A stretch of 7,904 bases of DNA from an uncultured Clostridia bacterium. GTDB taxonomy: Bacteria; Bacillota; Clostridia; Christensenellales; UBA1242. Made by a program: the position numbers and the translations under genes. Positions 1-6,390 of this stretch are shown here, one piece after another. The notes below the pieces were generated by a model. The model ran no database searches. It saw nothing but the letters and a program-made list of their open reading frames with translations, and was not told where the DNA came from. The stretch lies in the NCBI GenBank assembly GCA_947630075.1, contig CANRGF010000044.1, positions 1 through 7,904 of the forward strand. Direction: 5' to 3'. The stretch's first letter is position 1; every line of letters starts with the position of its first letter.

Positions 1-222
1 CACTTGGTTGAAATATTTCCTTTGAATTCCTTGCTCGTTATCTCCAAAGTTATTATAAATTTCGTTAAAAGAGGAGCCCATATCTAGCGAGCCATCGTCA
101 TACACTTCAGGTTGATATATAAACACGCCCAACACCAAGATTATGGCAAGCAAAATTGCCAGCACAAAAATTCCCGGCTTAGACACCATTTTTTTAATTT
201 CAGACGCAATAACCTTAAACAT
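1..222 (-). CDS. ABC-2 type transporter permease, N-terminal part (cut by window edge)
   Basis: An open frame of 74 codons runs from an ATG at 220-222 to the window edge with no stop, so only the N-terminus is present. AAAGGAG lies just before the start. The peptide begins MFKVIASEIKKMVSKPG, followed by one hydrophobic helix at about residues 17-37 and then a polar, acidic extracytoplasmic-looking segment rich in Asp, Asn and Gly. A short cytoplasmic basic N-terminus, one helix and then an outside loop is the usual opening of ABC-2 permeases paired with BcrA-type ATPases. The start lies 9 bases after the stop of the ATPase gene, so the two are almost surely one transcript and one transporter. 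The substrate cannot be told from this fragment, and the family call rests mostly on context. Confidence 0.8.
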   Translation of the reverse strand, partial: MFKVIASEIKKMVSKPGIFVLAILLAIILVLGVFIYQPEVYDDGSLDMGSSFNEIYNNFGDNEQGIQRKYFNQV

Positions 223-231
223 ATTTCTCCT

Positions 232-1164
232 TTATAAAATGCTTGAAGAAGGGCGGCTGTTGTTAAGTAATTCAAAATATAATTCTTCCAAAGTTTTTTG
301 AATTTTCTTTATGCTATAAATTTTAACTTTCTTATAAGTTAAATAAGAAATAACCGATGCCATATTTGCTTCTTTCAAAGGCACAAGAATAGAATTGCCT
401 ATAATTTTGCTCCCGATGCCATATTTTTTCTTAATAAGCATGGCAGCATAGTTAGGATAGTTGCAGAAAAGTTGCACACGTTGCTTTGATTCAATGAGTT
501 TATTAATCTGTTCCATTGTGCGATGTTCGATAATCCTACCATTATTAATCAAGCCAATAACATCACAAGTGTGTTCCAACTCGGCAAGATTGTGGCTTGA
601 AATTATTATGGCAATTTTTTCTTTATTTGCCAAAGCGCGCAAAATATTACGCATCTCAACAATGCCGTTAGGGTCCAAACCATTAGTTGGCTCGTCTAGG
701 ATAAGAAGTTTTGGCTTGTTTAACAACGCTTGAGCAATGCCTAGCCTTTGCTTCATGCCTAGTGAGTAAGTGGAAACTTTATCTTTAATTCTATTTTCCA
801 TGCCAACAAGTCTCACAATTTCAGGAATCCTTTTTATGGCAGCTTTGCCATAAAAAGATGCAAACAATTTAAGATTTTTAAGCCCTGATAGATAAGGGTA
901 GAGCTGAGGCATTTCAACCACTGCGCCTATGTTTGAAATGGCTTTTGTAAAATTCCTTTCGATATTATAGCCGCATATTCTTATTGACCCGCTAGTGATT
1001 GGAGTTAGCCCGGTTATCATTCTAATCGTGGTGGATTTGCCTGCTCCGTTAGGCCCAACAAAACCAAAAATTTGACCATCAAAAATGGTGAAGGTAACAC
1101 TGTTCACGACCTTTTTAGGACCATACATCTTAGTTAAATTTTTAACAACTAAAACAGGTTTCAT
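232..1164 (-). CDS. ABC transporter ATP-binding protein, BcrA/antibiotic-export type
   Basis: This 310-residue protein is the ATPase of an ABC exporter and would sit on the cytoplasmic face of the permease encoded next. Visible motifs are Walker A GPNGAGKST (37-45, Lys43), signature YSLGMKQRLGIA (133-144), Walker B LLILDEPT (153-160, Asp157 and Glu158) and the switch histidine in SSHNL (His191). The Q-loop region reads VVEMPQLYPYLSG, with Glu where many ATPases have Gln; I recall this as common in the BcrA and lantibiotic-immunity (LanF-like) group. About 90 further residues follow the nucleotide-binding domain. The start at 1162-1164 (MKPVLVVKNL) was chosen over one 18 codons upstream because AGGAG stands just before it and the family begins here. 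The preceding padR stop lies 7 bases upstream and touches this ribosome binding site, implying translational coupling. Whether it exports a peptide, drug or lipid is unknown. Confidence 0.93.
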   Translation of the reverse strand: MKPVLVVKNLTKMYGPKKVVNSVTFTIFDGQIFGFVGPNGAGKSTTIRMITGLTPITSGSIRICGYNIERNFTKAISNIGAVVEMPQLYPYLSGLKNLKLFASFYGKAAIKRIPEIVRLVGMENRIKDKVSTYSLGMKQRLGIAQALLNKPKLLILDEPTNGLDPNGIVEMRNILRALANKEKIAIIISSHNLAELEHTCDVIGLINNGRIIEHRTMEQINKLIESKQRVQLFCNYPNYAAMLIKKKYGIGSKIIGNSILVPLKEANMASVISYLTYKKVKIYSIKKIQKTLEELYFELLNNSRPSSSIL

Positions 1165-1171
1165 AAATCTC

Positions 1172-2383
1172 CTAATTTTTATTCTTTCTAATGAATATTC
1201 GCAAGAATAGATAATCAATCATAATAGTGCTTAACATGAGAATTGGAGCATAAATGTTTGCAAAATTTTTGATGCCAAATAGTTTTGAAATTGAATTTCC
1301 ACCAAGCGCCACATTTGAAATTATCACAACCACAATCATCACAAGCGTGATTGATAGGCTTATGATTAAATGTTTTTTATAATCATATTTAAACTTTGCT
1401 TCTTTTAAGTGCATGCAAAATTTATCATAATTAACTGCATAGATTGTGGGGTAGAACACTATCACCATCAAAGCCAATATAAGCGCAACATTATAAATAA
1501 CTCCACCGCCAACGAAGTGCTTAACAATGGCAGATATTATGGACATTACAATCAAATAAGCCGTTGAACAAATCACTCTTAGCCACATGTTTCTAGCAAT
1601 TTTTTTTGCAGTTAGATACTTTTGAGAATGCTTGAAGTTAACATAGTCCACATACTTAATGCCATCACTTTCCACAACAATCGGTTGCTGGATTTTGATT
1701 GGTTGTGCGGGCTGAGATTTTGTTTTCTCTTCAATCTGGCTCTTATAACTCTGCGAGAGAGTGGAAGCTTCGCTTTCAGTGAATTTTGCCACATTTTTGT
1801 TGGAAGCAAATTGCTCAGTTTTCACGTCTTGACCGTTTTTAAGCAATTCAGCATTAGATGAATTAATTTCGCTTTCCGTTAAATTATCTATGTTTTGAGA
1901 AGCAAACACTTCATCAGTTGGCAAAACACTTTCCTTCAACTTGGGCTCTTCTTGTTGCTCTAAAAGAAGGTCCATAATTGAAACTGGCTTAGGCTCTTCT
2001 TCAAAATTGATTTGTTTCTGTTCAGAAAAAGCAATTTCGTCTTTCTTAGTTGGTGCAGGTTCTTCAGCCAAATTGACATCGTCCACGCCGTCTTTTAAAA
2101 TTTTATCAATTATAACGGACACGCTTGGCATGGTTGACAATTGAGAATTGCCATTCTCAGTTAATTTATAATAATGACGCTTGCCACCAATTTCGCTATC
2201 CTGCCAATATGATGAAATAAATTTAGATTTTTCTAATTTTTTAAGAATGGTGTAGAGCGTTGCTTGCTTAATAACAATTTTGCCATTCGACCTAAGTTCG
2301 ATAGACTTGCTTAATTCAAAGCCATATTTATCGCCATCACTTAGTTCGTGCAAGATGAGTGGAATTAAGTCGGTTGTTTTCAT
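1172..2383 (-). CDS. PadR-family regulator fused to a four-helix membrane domain
   Basis: The 403-residue product has three parts. Residues 1-85 are a PadR winged helix: LILHELSDGDKYGFEL, then the recognition-helix region KQATLYTILKKLEKSKFI and the wing GGKRHYYKLTENG. Residues about 100-245 form an acidic, Gln/Ser/Glu-rich, low-complexity linker that contains a degenerate duplication (FAS..NLTESE at 160-172, FAS..KFTESE at 192-205). Residues about 267-397 hold four predicted membrane helices (about 267-287, 295-315, 338-359 and 376-397), with a basic tail RKNKN. With both ends inside the cell, the DNA-binding domain would be tethered to the inner face of the membrane. It heads the operon with the ABC ATPase and permease and likely represses that operon, including itself, until a membrane or envelope signal is sensed; that role is inferred. 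The start at 2383 is preceded by AAAAGGGGTG. Most PadR proteins are soluble and much shorter. Confidence 0.88.
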   Translation of the reverse strand: MKTTDLIPLILHELSDGDKYGFELSKSIELRSNGKIVIKQATLYTILKKLEKSKFISSYWQDSEIGGKRHYYKLTENGNSQLSTMPSVSVIIDKILKDGVDDVNLAEEPAPTKKDEIAFSEQKQINFEEEPKPVSIMDLLLEQQEEPKLKESVLPTDEVFASQNIDNLTESEINSSNAELLKNGQDVKTEQFASNKNVAKFTESEASTLSQSYKSQIEEKTKSQPAQPIKIQQPIVVESDGIKYVDYVNFKHSQKYLTAKKIARNMWLRVICSTAYLIVMSIISAIVKHFVGGGVIYNVALILALMVIVFYPTIYAVNYDKFCMHLKEAKFKYDYKKHLIISLSITLVMIVVVIISNVALGGNSISKLFGIKNFANIYAPILMLSTIMIDYLFLRIFIRKNKN

Positions 2384-2403
2384 AACACCCCTTTTATTGA
2401 TTA

Positions 2404-2432
2404 ATTATATAATAATAATTTATTATAGTCAA
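2404..2432 (-). promoter_or_regulatory. padR-ABC operon promoter with palindrome in the spacer
   Basis: On the minus strand there is TTGACT (2427-2432), a 17-base spacer, and TATAAT (2404-2409), a near-consensus sigma-A promoter about 20 bases before the padR start. The spacer contains a perfect inverted repeat, ATAATAA-A-TTATTAT (2412-2426), ideally placed for a dimeric repressor such as the PadR protein itself. The tract is pure A/T, so the palindrome could partly be chance. Confidence 0.8.
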
Positions 2433-2433
2433 T

Positions 2434-2469
2434 AAAAAAAAACAATTTTAAAAAATTAGTTTAAAACTG
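2434..2469 (-). terminator. Rho-independent terminator of the lexA-mmcQ operon
   Basis: On the minus strand CAGTTTTAAA (2460-2469) can pair with TTTAAAATTG (2443-2452) as a 10-bp stem with one G-T pair and a 7-base loop, followed by nine T residues (2434-2442). The stem overlaps the mmcQ stop codon, and the T-run ends just before the -35 box of the padR promoter. The stem is AT-rich, so it is not very stable, but the T-run is convincing. Confidence 0.65.
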
Positions 2470-3123
2470 TTTTCCTTGCACAAGGTCATGACTTTCATCA
2501 ATTAGTTTGAATAATGTTTTGCTTGAAATTTCTTTGTTTAGCACAATAGTAACCCAATTTTTCTTATTCATGTGATATGCTGGGAATATTGATTTGTTGT
2601 CGATTATCGATAAGATTTTCTCCGGCGGAAGTTTAATATTTATAACGCTAAGCATATATTTCCCACCAACACCCAAACAATTCGCTTGAATATGCATAAT
2701 TAAAGCAAACCACTTATTGTTATTTGTACATTTAAAAGTGGCAAAAGTGGGGTAGGCACTCCACAGATGCTCAGGGTCAACATTATATTTTTTCTTAATG
2801 TGGGCGATCACATCTTTTTCTAAGTTAACGTAGGTTAGGCATTTTTTCTTTATTTCTTCCATAAGGTTTAAAACTTCTTGCCTTAAACCGAGCACAAACG
2901 AGCCTTGAAAGTTTTCATTATCTAACAATTCATAATTTTCTTGAAAGTTGACATCAAACAAATCCACGCTAAACTCGCTGTTTGATAACTTTATCTTAGC
3001 AATGAAATCTTTATTTTTAATTGGCTTTTCGAGATAGTAAATCCCATTTTTCAAGATAAAACCAAACTTTTTTAGGCGCGCATCGTCTAAAAGATGGTCG
3101 TTCAACACGTAGTTAAAAAGCAT
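2461..3123 (-). CDS. MmcQ/YjbR family protein
   Basis: This 220-residue protein matches the extended form of the MmcQ/YjbR family. Residues 1-92 are an N-terminal domain ending FQGSFVLGLRQEVLNLMEEI. The MmcQ/YjbR domain spans about 105-218, with KKYNVDPEHLWSAYPTFATF, NNNKWFALIM, NIKLPPEKI, FPAYHMNKKNWVTIVL and a terminal LIDESHDLV. The family fold is a CyaY-like double-wing domain proposed to bind DNA, but its biochemical role is not established. There is no signal peptide or membrane segment. GAGGAG precedes the start by a few bases. The gene begins 12 bases after the lexA stop and has no promoter of its own that I can see, so it should be co-transcribed with lexA and induced by DNA damage. 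An SOS role is an inference from position only. Confidence 0.88.
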   Translation of the reverse strand: MLFNYVLNDHLLDDARLKKFGFILKNGIYYLEKPIKNKDFIAKIKLSNSEFSVDLFDVNFQENYELLDNENFQGSFVLGLRQEVLNLMEEIKKKCLTYVNLEKDVIAHIKKKYNVDPEHLWSAYPTFATFKCTNNNKWFALIMHIQANCLGVGGKYMLSVINIKLPPEKILSIIDNKSIFPAYHMNKKNWVTIVLNKEISSKTLFKLIDESHDLVQGKQF

Positions 3124-3135
3124 ATCACTCCTCGG

Positions 3136-3720
3136 CTAGAAGTTATTCCTAATTAGGCCAACAACTTTACCTAAAATTTCAAGTTGGCTAGTGTAGATAG
3201 GCTGCATAAATGAATTTTCGGGTTGCAACCTAAAAAAGCCATTTTCTTTGTAATATCGCTTAACAGTGGCTTCATTATCAATCAAGCAAGCCACAATTTC
3301 GCCATTGTTGGCAACCGACTGCTTTGAAATAACCACATAATCACCATTATAAATGCCAACGTTAATCATGCTATCGCCTTTAACTTTCAAAATAAACATG
3401 TTTGTGCCAGAAAATAGGTTTTGCGACACAACAAATTTATCCACCAAGTTTTGTTCTGCTAGGATAGGCTGACCGGCGGCAATTTCTCCAATAACGGGAA
3501 TAGAAATGCTTGCACCAACTTTGTCTATCAACTCAATAGCACGGCTTTTGCTTCCATTGCGGGAAATTTTGCCCATTTTTTCAAGTTTGTCAACATAATA
3601 CTTGCCTGTGGAAGGCGACTTAAATTGAAAATGGGCACAAATTTCTCTAACAGAAGGGGAGTAGTTGTTTTTCTCAATTCTGTCAATTATAAAATCATAA
3701 ACCTCTTGTGTTTTATCCAT
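3136..3720 (-). CDS. lexA: LexA repressor, SOS regulator
   Basis: The 194-residue product is a complete LexA. Residues 1-65 form the winged-helix DNA-binding domain (SPSVREICAHFQFKSPSTGKY and following). The self-cleavage site is Ala82-Gly83 in GEIAAGQP. The Ser/Lys dyad is Ser117 in VKGDSM and Lys154 in ATVKRYY. LexA represses DNA-damage genes as a dimer and cuts itself when stimulated by RecA filaments. The start MDKTQEVYDF at 3718-3720 was preferred over a start 16 codons upstream: it has AGGAG at proper spacing, fits the usual LexA N-terminus, and the longer version would run into the promoter. It leads a two-gene operon with the mmcQ-like gene and is controlled by its own operator. Confidence 0.97.
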   Translation of the reverse strand: MDKTQEVYDFIIDRIEKNNYSPSVREICAHFQFKSPSTGKYYVDKLEKMGKISRNGSKSRAIELIDKVGASISIPVIGEIAAGQPILAEQNLVDKFVVSQNLFSGTNMFILKVKGDSMINVGIYNGDYVVISKQSVANNGEIVACLIDNEATVKRYYKENGFFRLQPENSFMQPIYTSQLEILGKVVGLIRNNF

Positions 3721-3738
3721 AATTTCTCCTATAACTAT

Positions 3739-3768
3739 AGAATAGCACATTATTAAAACATTTGTCAA
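3739..3768 (-). promoter_or_regulatory. lexA promoter
   Basis: On the minus strand there is TTGACA (3763-3768), an 18-base spacer and TATTCT (3739-3744) preceded by TG at the extended -10 position. It lies about 20 bases upstream of the lexA start codon. The -35 box overlaps the LexA operator, so bound LexA would block RNA polymerase. Confidence 0.8.
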
Positions 3769-3781
3769 ACATTTGTTCGAC
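3756..3781 (-). promoter_or_regulatory. LexA operator (SOS box), possibly double
   Basis: The minus strand at 3766-3779 reads CGAACAAATGTTTG, 13 of 14 positions agreeing with the Gram-positive SOS box CGAACRNRYGTTYC as I recall it. It sits in an 18-bp near-palindrome (3764-3781). On the plus strand AAACATTTGT occurs at 3756-3765 and again at 3767-3776, an 11-bp-period direct repeat, so a second, weaker LexA contact one helical turn away is possible. Confidence 0.85.
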
Positions 3782-3858
3782 AGATTTTAAAAATTTTTGA
3801 AAGTTATTTTAAAGGGATTTACATTTAGATTTATTCAAAATATAGTGTAATTAAAATG

Positions 3859-3877
3859 CTAAATAGCCAATATTTAG
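3859..3877 (-). terminator. Weak hairpin at the end of the recombinase gene
   Basis: CTAAATA (3859-3865) and TATTTAG (3871-3877) form a 7-bp stem with a 5-base loop overlapping the recombinase stop codon. The bases that follow on the minus strand (CATTTTAATT) are only loosely T-rich, so this may be a poor terminator. The rest of the gap to lexA (3782-3858) shows nothing I recognise. Confidence 0.3.
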
Positions 3878-4923
3878 TTTTCTTCTTTTAGTTTAACCAC
3901 GCCTGCCACAGAGCGTCTAACATCATCACTGATTGCAGCATAGTGCTTTTTGGTGGTGTTCACATCTTTGTGGCCTAACACTTCAGCCACTATGTAAATA
4001 TCTTTAGTTTCCTTATAAAGATTAGTGCCGTATGTTGAGCGCAGCTTATGCGGAGTTATGTTTTTCAGTGGAGTGGCAGCTTTTGCATATTTTTTAACTA
4101 AGTATTCCATAGCGCGCACCATCATTCTCTTACCTTGGCTAGACAAAAACATTGCGCGTTCTTCTTTTGGGACATTTAAACTTTCACGATATTTCAAATA
4201 TTCTTGCAAAATTTTAGCTGTTTCTTCGCCAAAGTAGAGAATAACTTGATTGCCACCTTTTCGAGTAACACGGAATGAATTAAGGCTAAAATTAAAGTCA
4301 TCCACATTTAAACCAACGCACTCACTCACACGAATGCCGGTGGTTAAAAATAGAGAAATAATAGCATTATCTCGCAACTTAAATTTCTCGTTATATTTCT
4401 TTTGATGGTTTGAAAATCCATTCAAAGTATCACAATAATACATCAGTTCCTGAGTTTCTTCAGGCTCTAATCTTATAATTGGTTTTTCATGCAGTTTTGG
4501 AGATTTAACTTTGCTTGCCACATTTGCTTTGAGCATGTCTTTATTGAAGAAATATTTAAAAAACGCCCTTAAACTAGATAATTTTCTAAGTTTTCCACGC
4601 TCGCCATTTGTGATAACTACGCCGTTTTCCTTGTCGTAATAACTTAAATAAGCCATATATCTTTCAATCGTTTGTGAAGTGATTGTGTCAATATCATTTA
4701 TGGTGATGTCTTTAATGTTTTTGCCCATAAAGTCGCTTTCGTATGTGGTTAAATACACAAAGAAAGTCTTTAAATCAATGGCATAATTTATGCGGGTAAG
4801 TGGGGTGGTGGTGTCCTGCGTGCCGATGAAAAATATACTACAGAAAGAAGGCAGTTCAGCCAGCATTTCGTTTAATTTCTTCATATTGTTTCGATTTCTA
4901 TCCAAATAAAAATTGTTTGACAT
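3874..4923 (-). CDS. Tyrosine recombinase, XerS-like single Xer type
   Basis: This 349-residue enzyme cuts and rejoins DNA through a 3'-phosphotyrosine. The catalytic set is intact: Arg198 (TTGIRVSECVGL), Lys222 (TRKGGNQ), His292 and Arg295 (TPHKLRSTYG), His318 (LGHKDVNTT) and Tyr328 (KKHYAAI). The N-terminal half is the SAM-like core-binding domain (about 39-135). An extra segment before it (about 10-38, with LPSFCSIFFIG) makes the protein longer than the roughly 300-residue XerC/XerD and resembles the streptococcal single recombinase XerS. The start at 4921-4923 has GGAG five bases upstream; starts further upstream lack a site and would run into the promoter. It stands alone, with no excisionase or phage genes nearby, which argues for a housekeeping Xer role over a prophage integrase. 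A copy of the TTTTRCGCAAAGATA motif lies inside its promoter. Confidence 0.9.
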   Translation of the reverse strand: MSNNFYLDRNRNNMKKLNEMLAELPSFCSIFFIGTQDTTTPLTRINYAIDLKTFFVYLTTYESDFMGKNIKDITINDIDTITSQTIERYMAYLSYYDKENGVVITNGERGKLRKLSSLRAFFKYFFNKDMLKANVASKVKSPKLHEKPIIRLEPEETQELMYYCDTLNGFSNHQKKYNEKFKLRDNAIISLFLTTGIRVSECVGLNVDDFNFSLNSFRVTRKGGNQVILYFGEETAKILQEYLKYRESLNVPKEERAMFLSSQGKRMMVRAMEYLVKKYAKAATPLKNITPHKLRSTYGTNLYKETKDIYIVAEVLGHKDVNTTKKHYAAISDDVRRSVAGVVKLKEEN

Positions 4924-4951
4924 ACGCGCTCCAACGATAATTTTCATTTTA

Positions 4952-4980
4952 ATTATACAACATCTTTGCGTAAAAAACAA
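4952..4980 (-). promoter_or_regulatory. Recombinase promoter
   Basis: On the minus strand there is TTGTTT (4975-4980), a 17-base spacer and TATAAT (4952-4957), leaving a short leader before the start codon at 4923. The spacer is almost filled by one copy of the repeated motif (4961-4974), so a protein bound there would occlude the promoter. Confidence 0.7.
4961..4974 (-). repeat. TTTRCGCAAAGATA motif, copy in recombinase promoter
   Basis: The minus strand reads TTTACGCAAAGATG, 13 of 14 identical to the copies at 7244 and 7422. It lies between the -35 and -10 boxes of the recombinase gene, a typical repressor position. Confidence 0.75.
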
Positions 4981-4994
4981 ACAAATTTATGAGT

Positions 4995-5008
4995 ATTGCG
5001 CAAAAATA
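4995..5008 (+). repeat. TTTRCGCAAAGATA motif, degenerate copy upstream of serS -35
   Basis: ATTGCGCAAAAATA agrees at 12 of 14 positions with the copy at 7460. It faces opposite to the copy at 4961-4974, 20 bases away, and ends one base before the serS -35 box. Confidence 0.55.
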
Positions 5009-5009
5009 T

Positions 5010-5039
5010 TTGACTTTTATATAATAATTATGCTATAAA
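5010..5039 (+). promoter_or_regulatory. serS promoter
   Basis: TTGACT (5010-5015), an 18-base spacer and TATAAA (5034-5039) preceded by TGC (extended -10). Transcription would start near 5046, leaving about 40 bases of leader. That is too short for a T-box riboswitch, which many Bacillota use for tRNA synthetase genes. Confidence 0.75.
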
Positions 5040-5086
5040 AAAAGTGAATATAGATATAATGTTTTGAACAAACCGCAAGGAGATTT

Positions 5087-6370
5087 ATGATAGACATCAA
5101 TTTGATAAGGACAAATCCGGAAAAAGTTAAAGAGAATATTAAGAAAAAATTTCAAAACCATAAGCTTCATTTAGTAGATGAAGTCTTGGAGTGGGACAAA
5201 AAAATTCGCCAATTAAAGCAAGAAGGGGATAACCTTCGCTCAAAACGTAATAGTTTATCAAGCCAAATCGGTGCATTGATGAAGTCTAATAAAAAGGCAG
5301 AAGCGGACGAAATTAAAGCGCAGGTTGTGAAGAACAATGAACGAATTCTTGTTATTGAAAAAGAAACGGCCGAATTAGATGCTAAAATCAAACAAAACAT
5401 GATGTCAATTCCAAACATAATTGCTGACGATGTGCCAATTGGTGAAGATGACAGCAAAAATGTGCAAGCTCAGACATTCTTGGAAGCTAAAGTGCCAGAT
5501 TTTGAAATCCCATATCACACTGAAATTCTAGAAAAATTGGGTGGAATTGATGTTGATAGCGCAAGAAAGACCTCTGGTCAAGGGTTTTATTATCTCATGG
5601 GGGACATCGCTAGATTGCATAGTGCCATTCTTGCTTATGCTCGCGATTTCATGATTGGCAAGGGTTTCACCTATGTTATCCCTCCATTTATGATTCATGG
5701 TTCAGTTGTGCAGGGAGTGATGAGTTTTGAAGAGATGGGCAACATGATGTATAAAATTGAAGGGGAGGATCTTTATCTTATCGGCACAAGCGAACATTCA
5801 ATGATTGGCAGATTTATGGACACAATTATACCAGAAGATAAACTACCAATCACCCTCACATCATATAGCCCATGCTTTAGAAAAGAAAAAGGAGCGCACG
5901 GCATTGAAGAGCGCGGCATATACAGAATTCACCAATTCGAAAAGCAAGAGATGATTGTGATTTGCAAGCCTGATGATAGCGAAGAATGGTATAAAAAGAT
6001 GTGGAATTACACGGTTGAACTATTCGTTTCAATGGGAATTCCGGTAAGAACGCTCGTTTGTTGCTCAGGAGATTTGGCAGATTTAAAATATAGAAGCCTA
6101 GATGTTGAAGCGTGGAGCCCAAGGCAAAAGAAGTATTTTGAAGTTGGCTCGTGCAGCAATTTAACAGATGCTCAGGCAAGAAGGTTAGGAATTAGGTATA
6201 AGACGGATAAAGGAAATCAATTTGCTCACACGCTAAACAACACTGTGGTGGCTCCGCCAAGAATGTTGATTGCATTTGTTGAAAATCACTTGCAAGCAGA
6301 TGGTAGCGTTAAAATACCAGAAGTTTTGTGGCCTTATATGGGCGGCACAAAAGTTATAAAAGTAATATAA
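5087..6370 (+). CDS. serS: Seryl-tRNA synthetase
   Basis: This 427-residue class II synthetase charges tRNA-Ser with serine in the cytoplasm and has the usual family length. Residues 1-110 are the two-helix antiparallel coiled-coil arm that holds the long variable arm of tRNA-Ser (start MIDINLIRTNPE). The catalytic core follows: motif 1 near FTYVIPPFM (194-202), the serine-site TSE (234-236), motif 2 with CFRKEKGAHGIEERGIYRIH (263-282) and motif 3 at about 383-400 with Arg392. The C-terminus ends PEVLWPYMGG. Motif 3 reads LNNTVVAPPRMLIAF, where E. coli has LNGSGLAVGR, and the preceding part (CSGDLADLKYRSLDVEAWSPRQ) also differs from the E. coli type, suggesting a divergent SerRS lineage. AAGGAG stands 4 bases before the ATG. 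A second gene follows 20 bases downstream. Confidence 0.97.
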   Translation: MIDINLIRTNPEKVKENIKKKFQNHKLHLVDEVLEWDKKIRQLKQEGDNLRSKRNSLSSQIGALMKSNKKAEADEIKAQVVKNNERILVIEKETAELDAKIKQNMMSIPNIIADDVPIGEDDSKNVQAQTFLEAKVPDFEIPYHTEILEKLGGIDVDSARKTSGQGFYYLMGDIARLHSAILAYARDFMIGKGFTYVIPPFMIHGSVVQGVMSFEEMGNMMYKIEGEDLYLIGTSEHSMIGRFMDTIIPEDKLPITLTSYSPCFRKEKGAHGIEERGIYRIHQFEKQEMIVICKPDDSEEWYKKMWNYTVELFVSMGIPVRTLVCCSGDLADLKYRSLDVEAWSPRQKKYFEVGSCSNLTDAQARRLGIRYKTDKGNQFAHTLNNTVVAPPRMLIAFVENHLQADGSVKIPEVLWPYMGGTKVIKVI

Positions 6371-6390
6371 AAGGTTAAAAGGTGGTGCAA

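Noticed and set aside
3874..4980. Prophage or integrative element carrying the recombinase
   Set aside because: No phage, transfer, excisionase or tRNA attachment features are present; neighbours are housekeeping genes (lexA, serS).
5040..5086. T-box or other riboswitch upstream of serS
   Set aside because: The predicted leader is only about 40 bases and has no T-box sequence or terminator hairpin.
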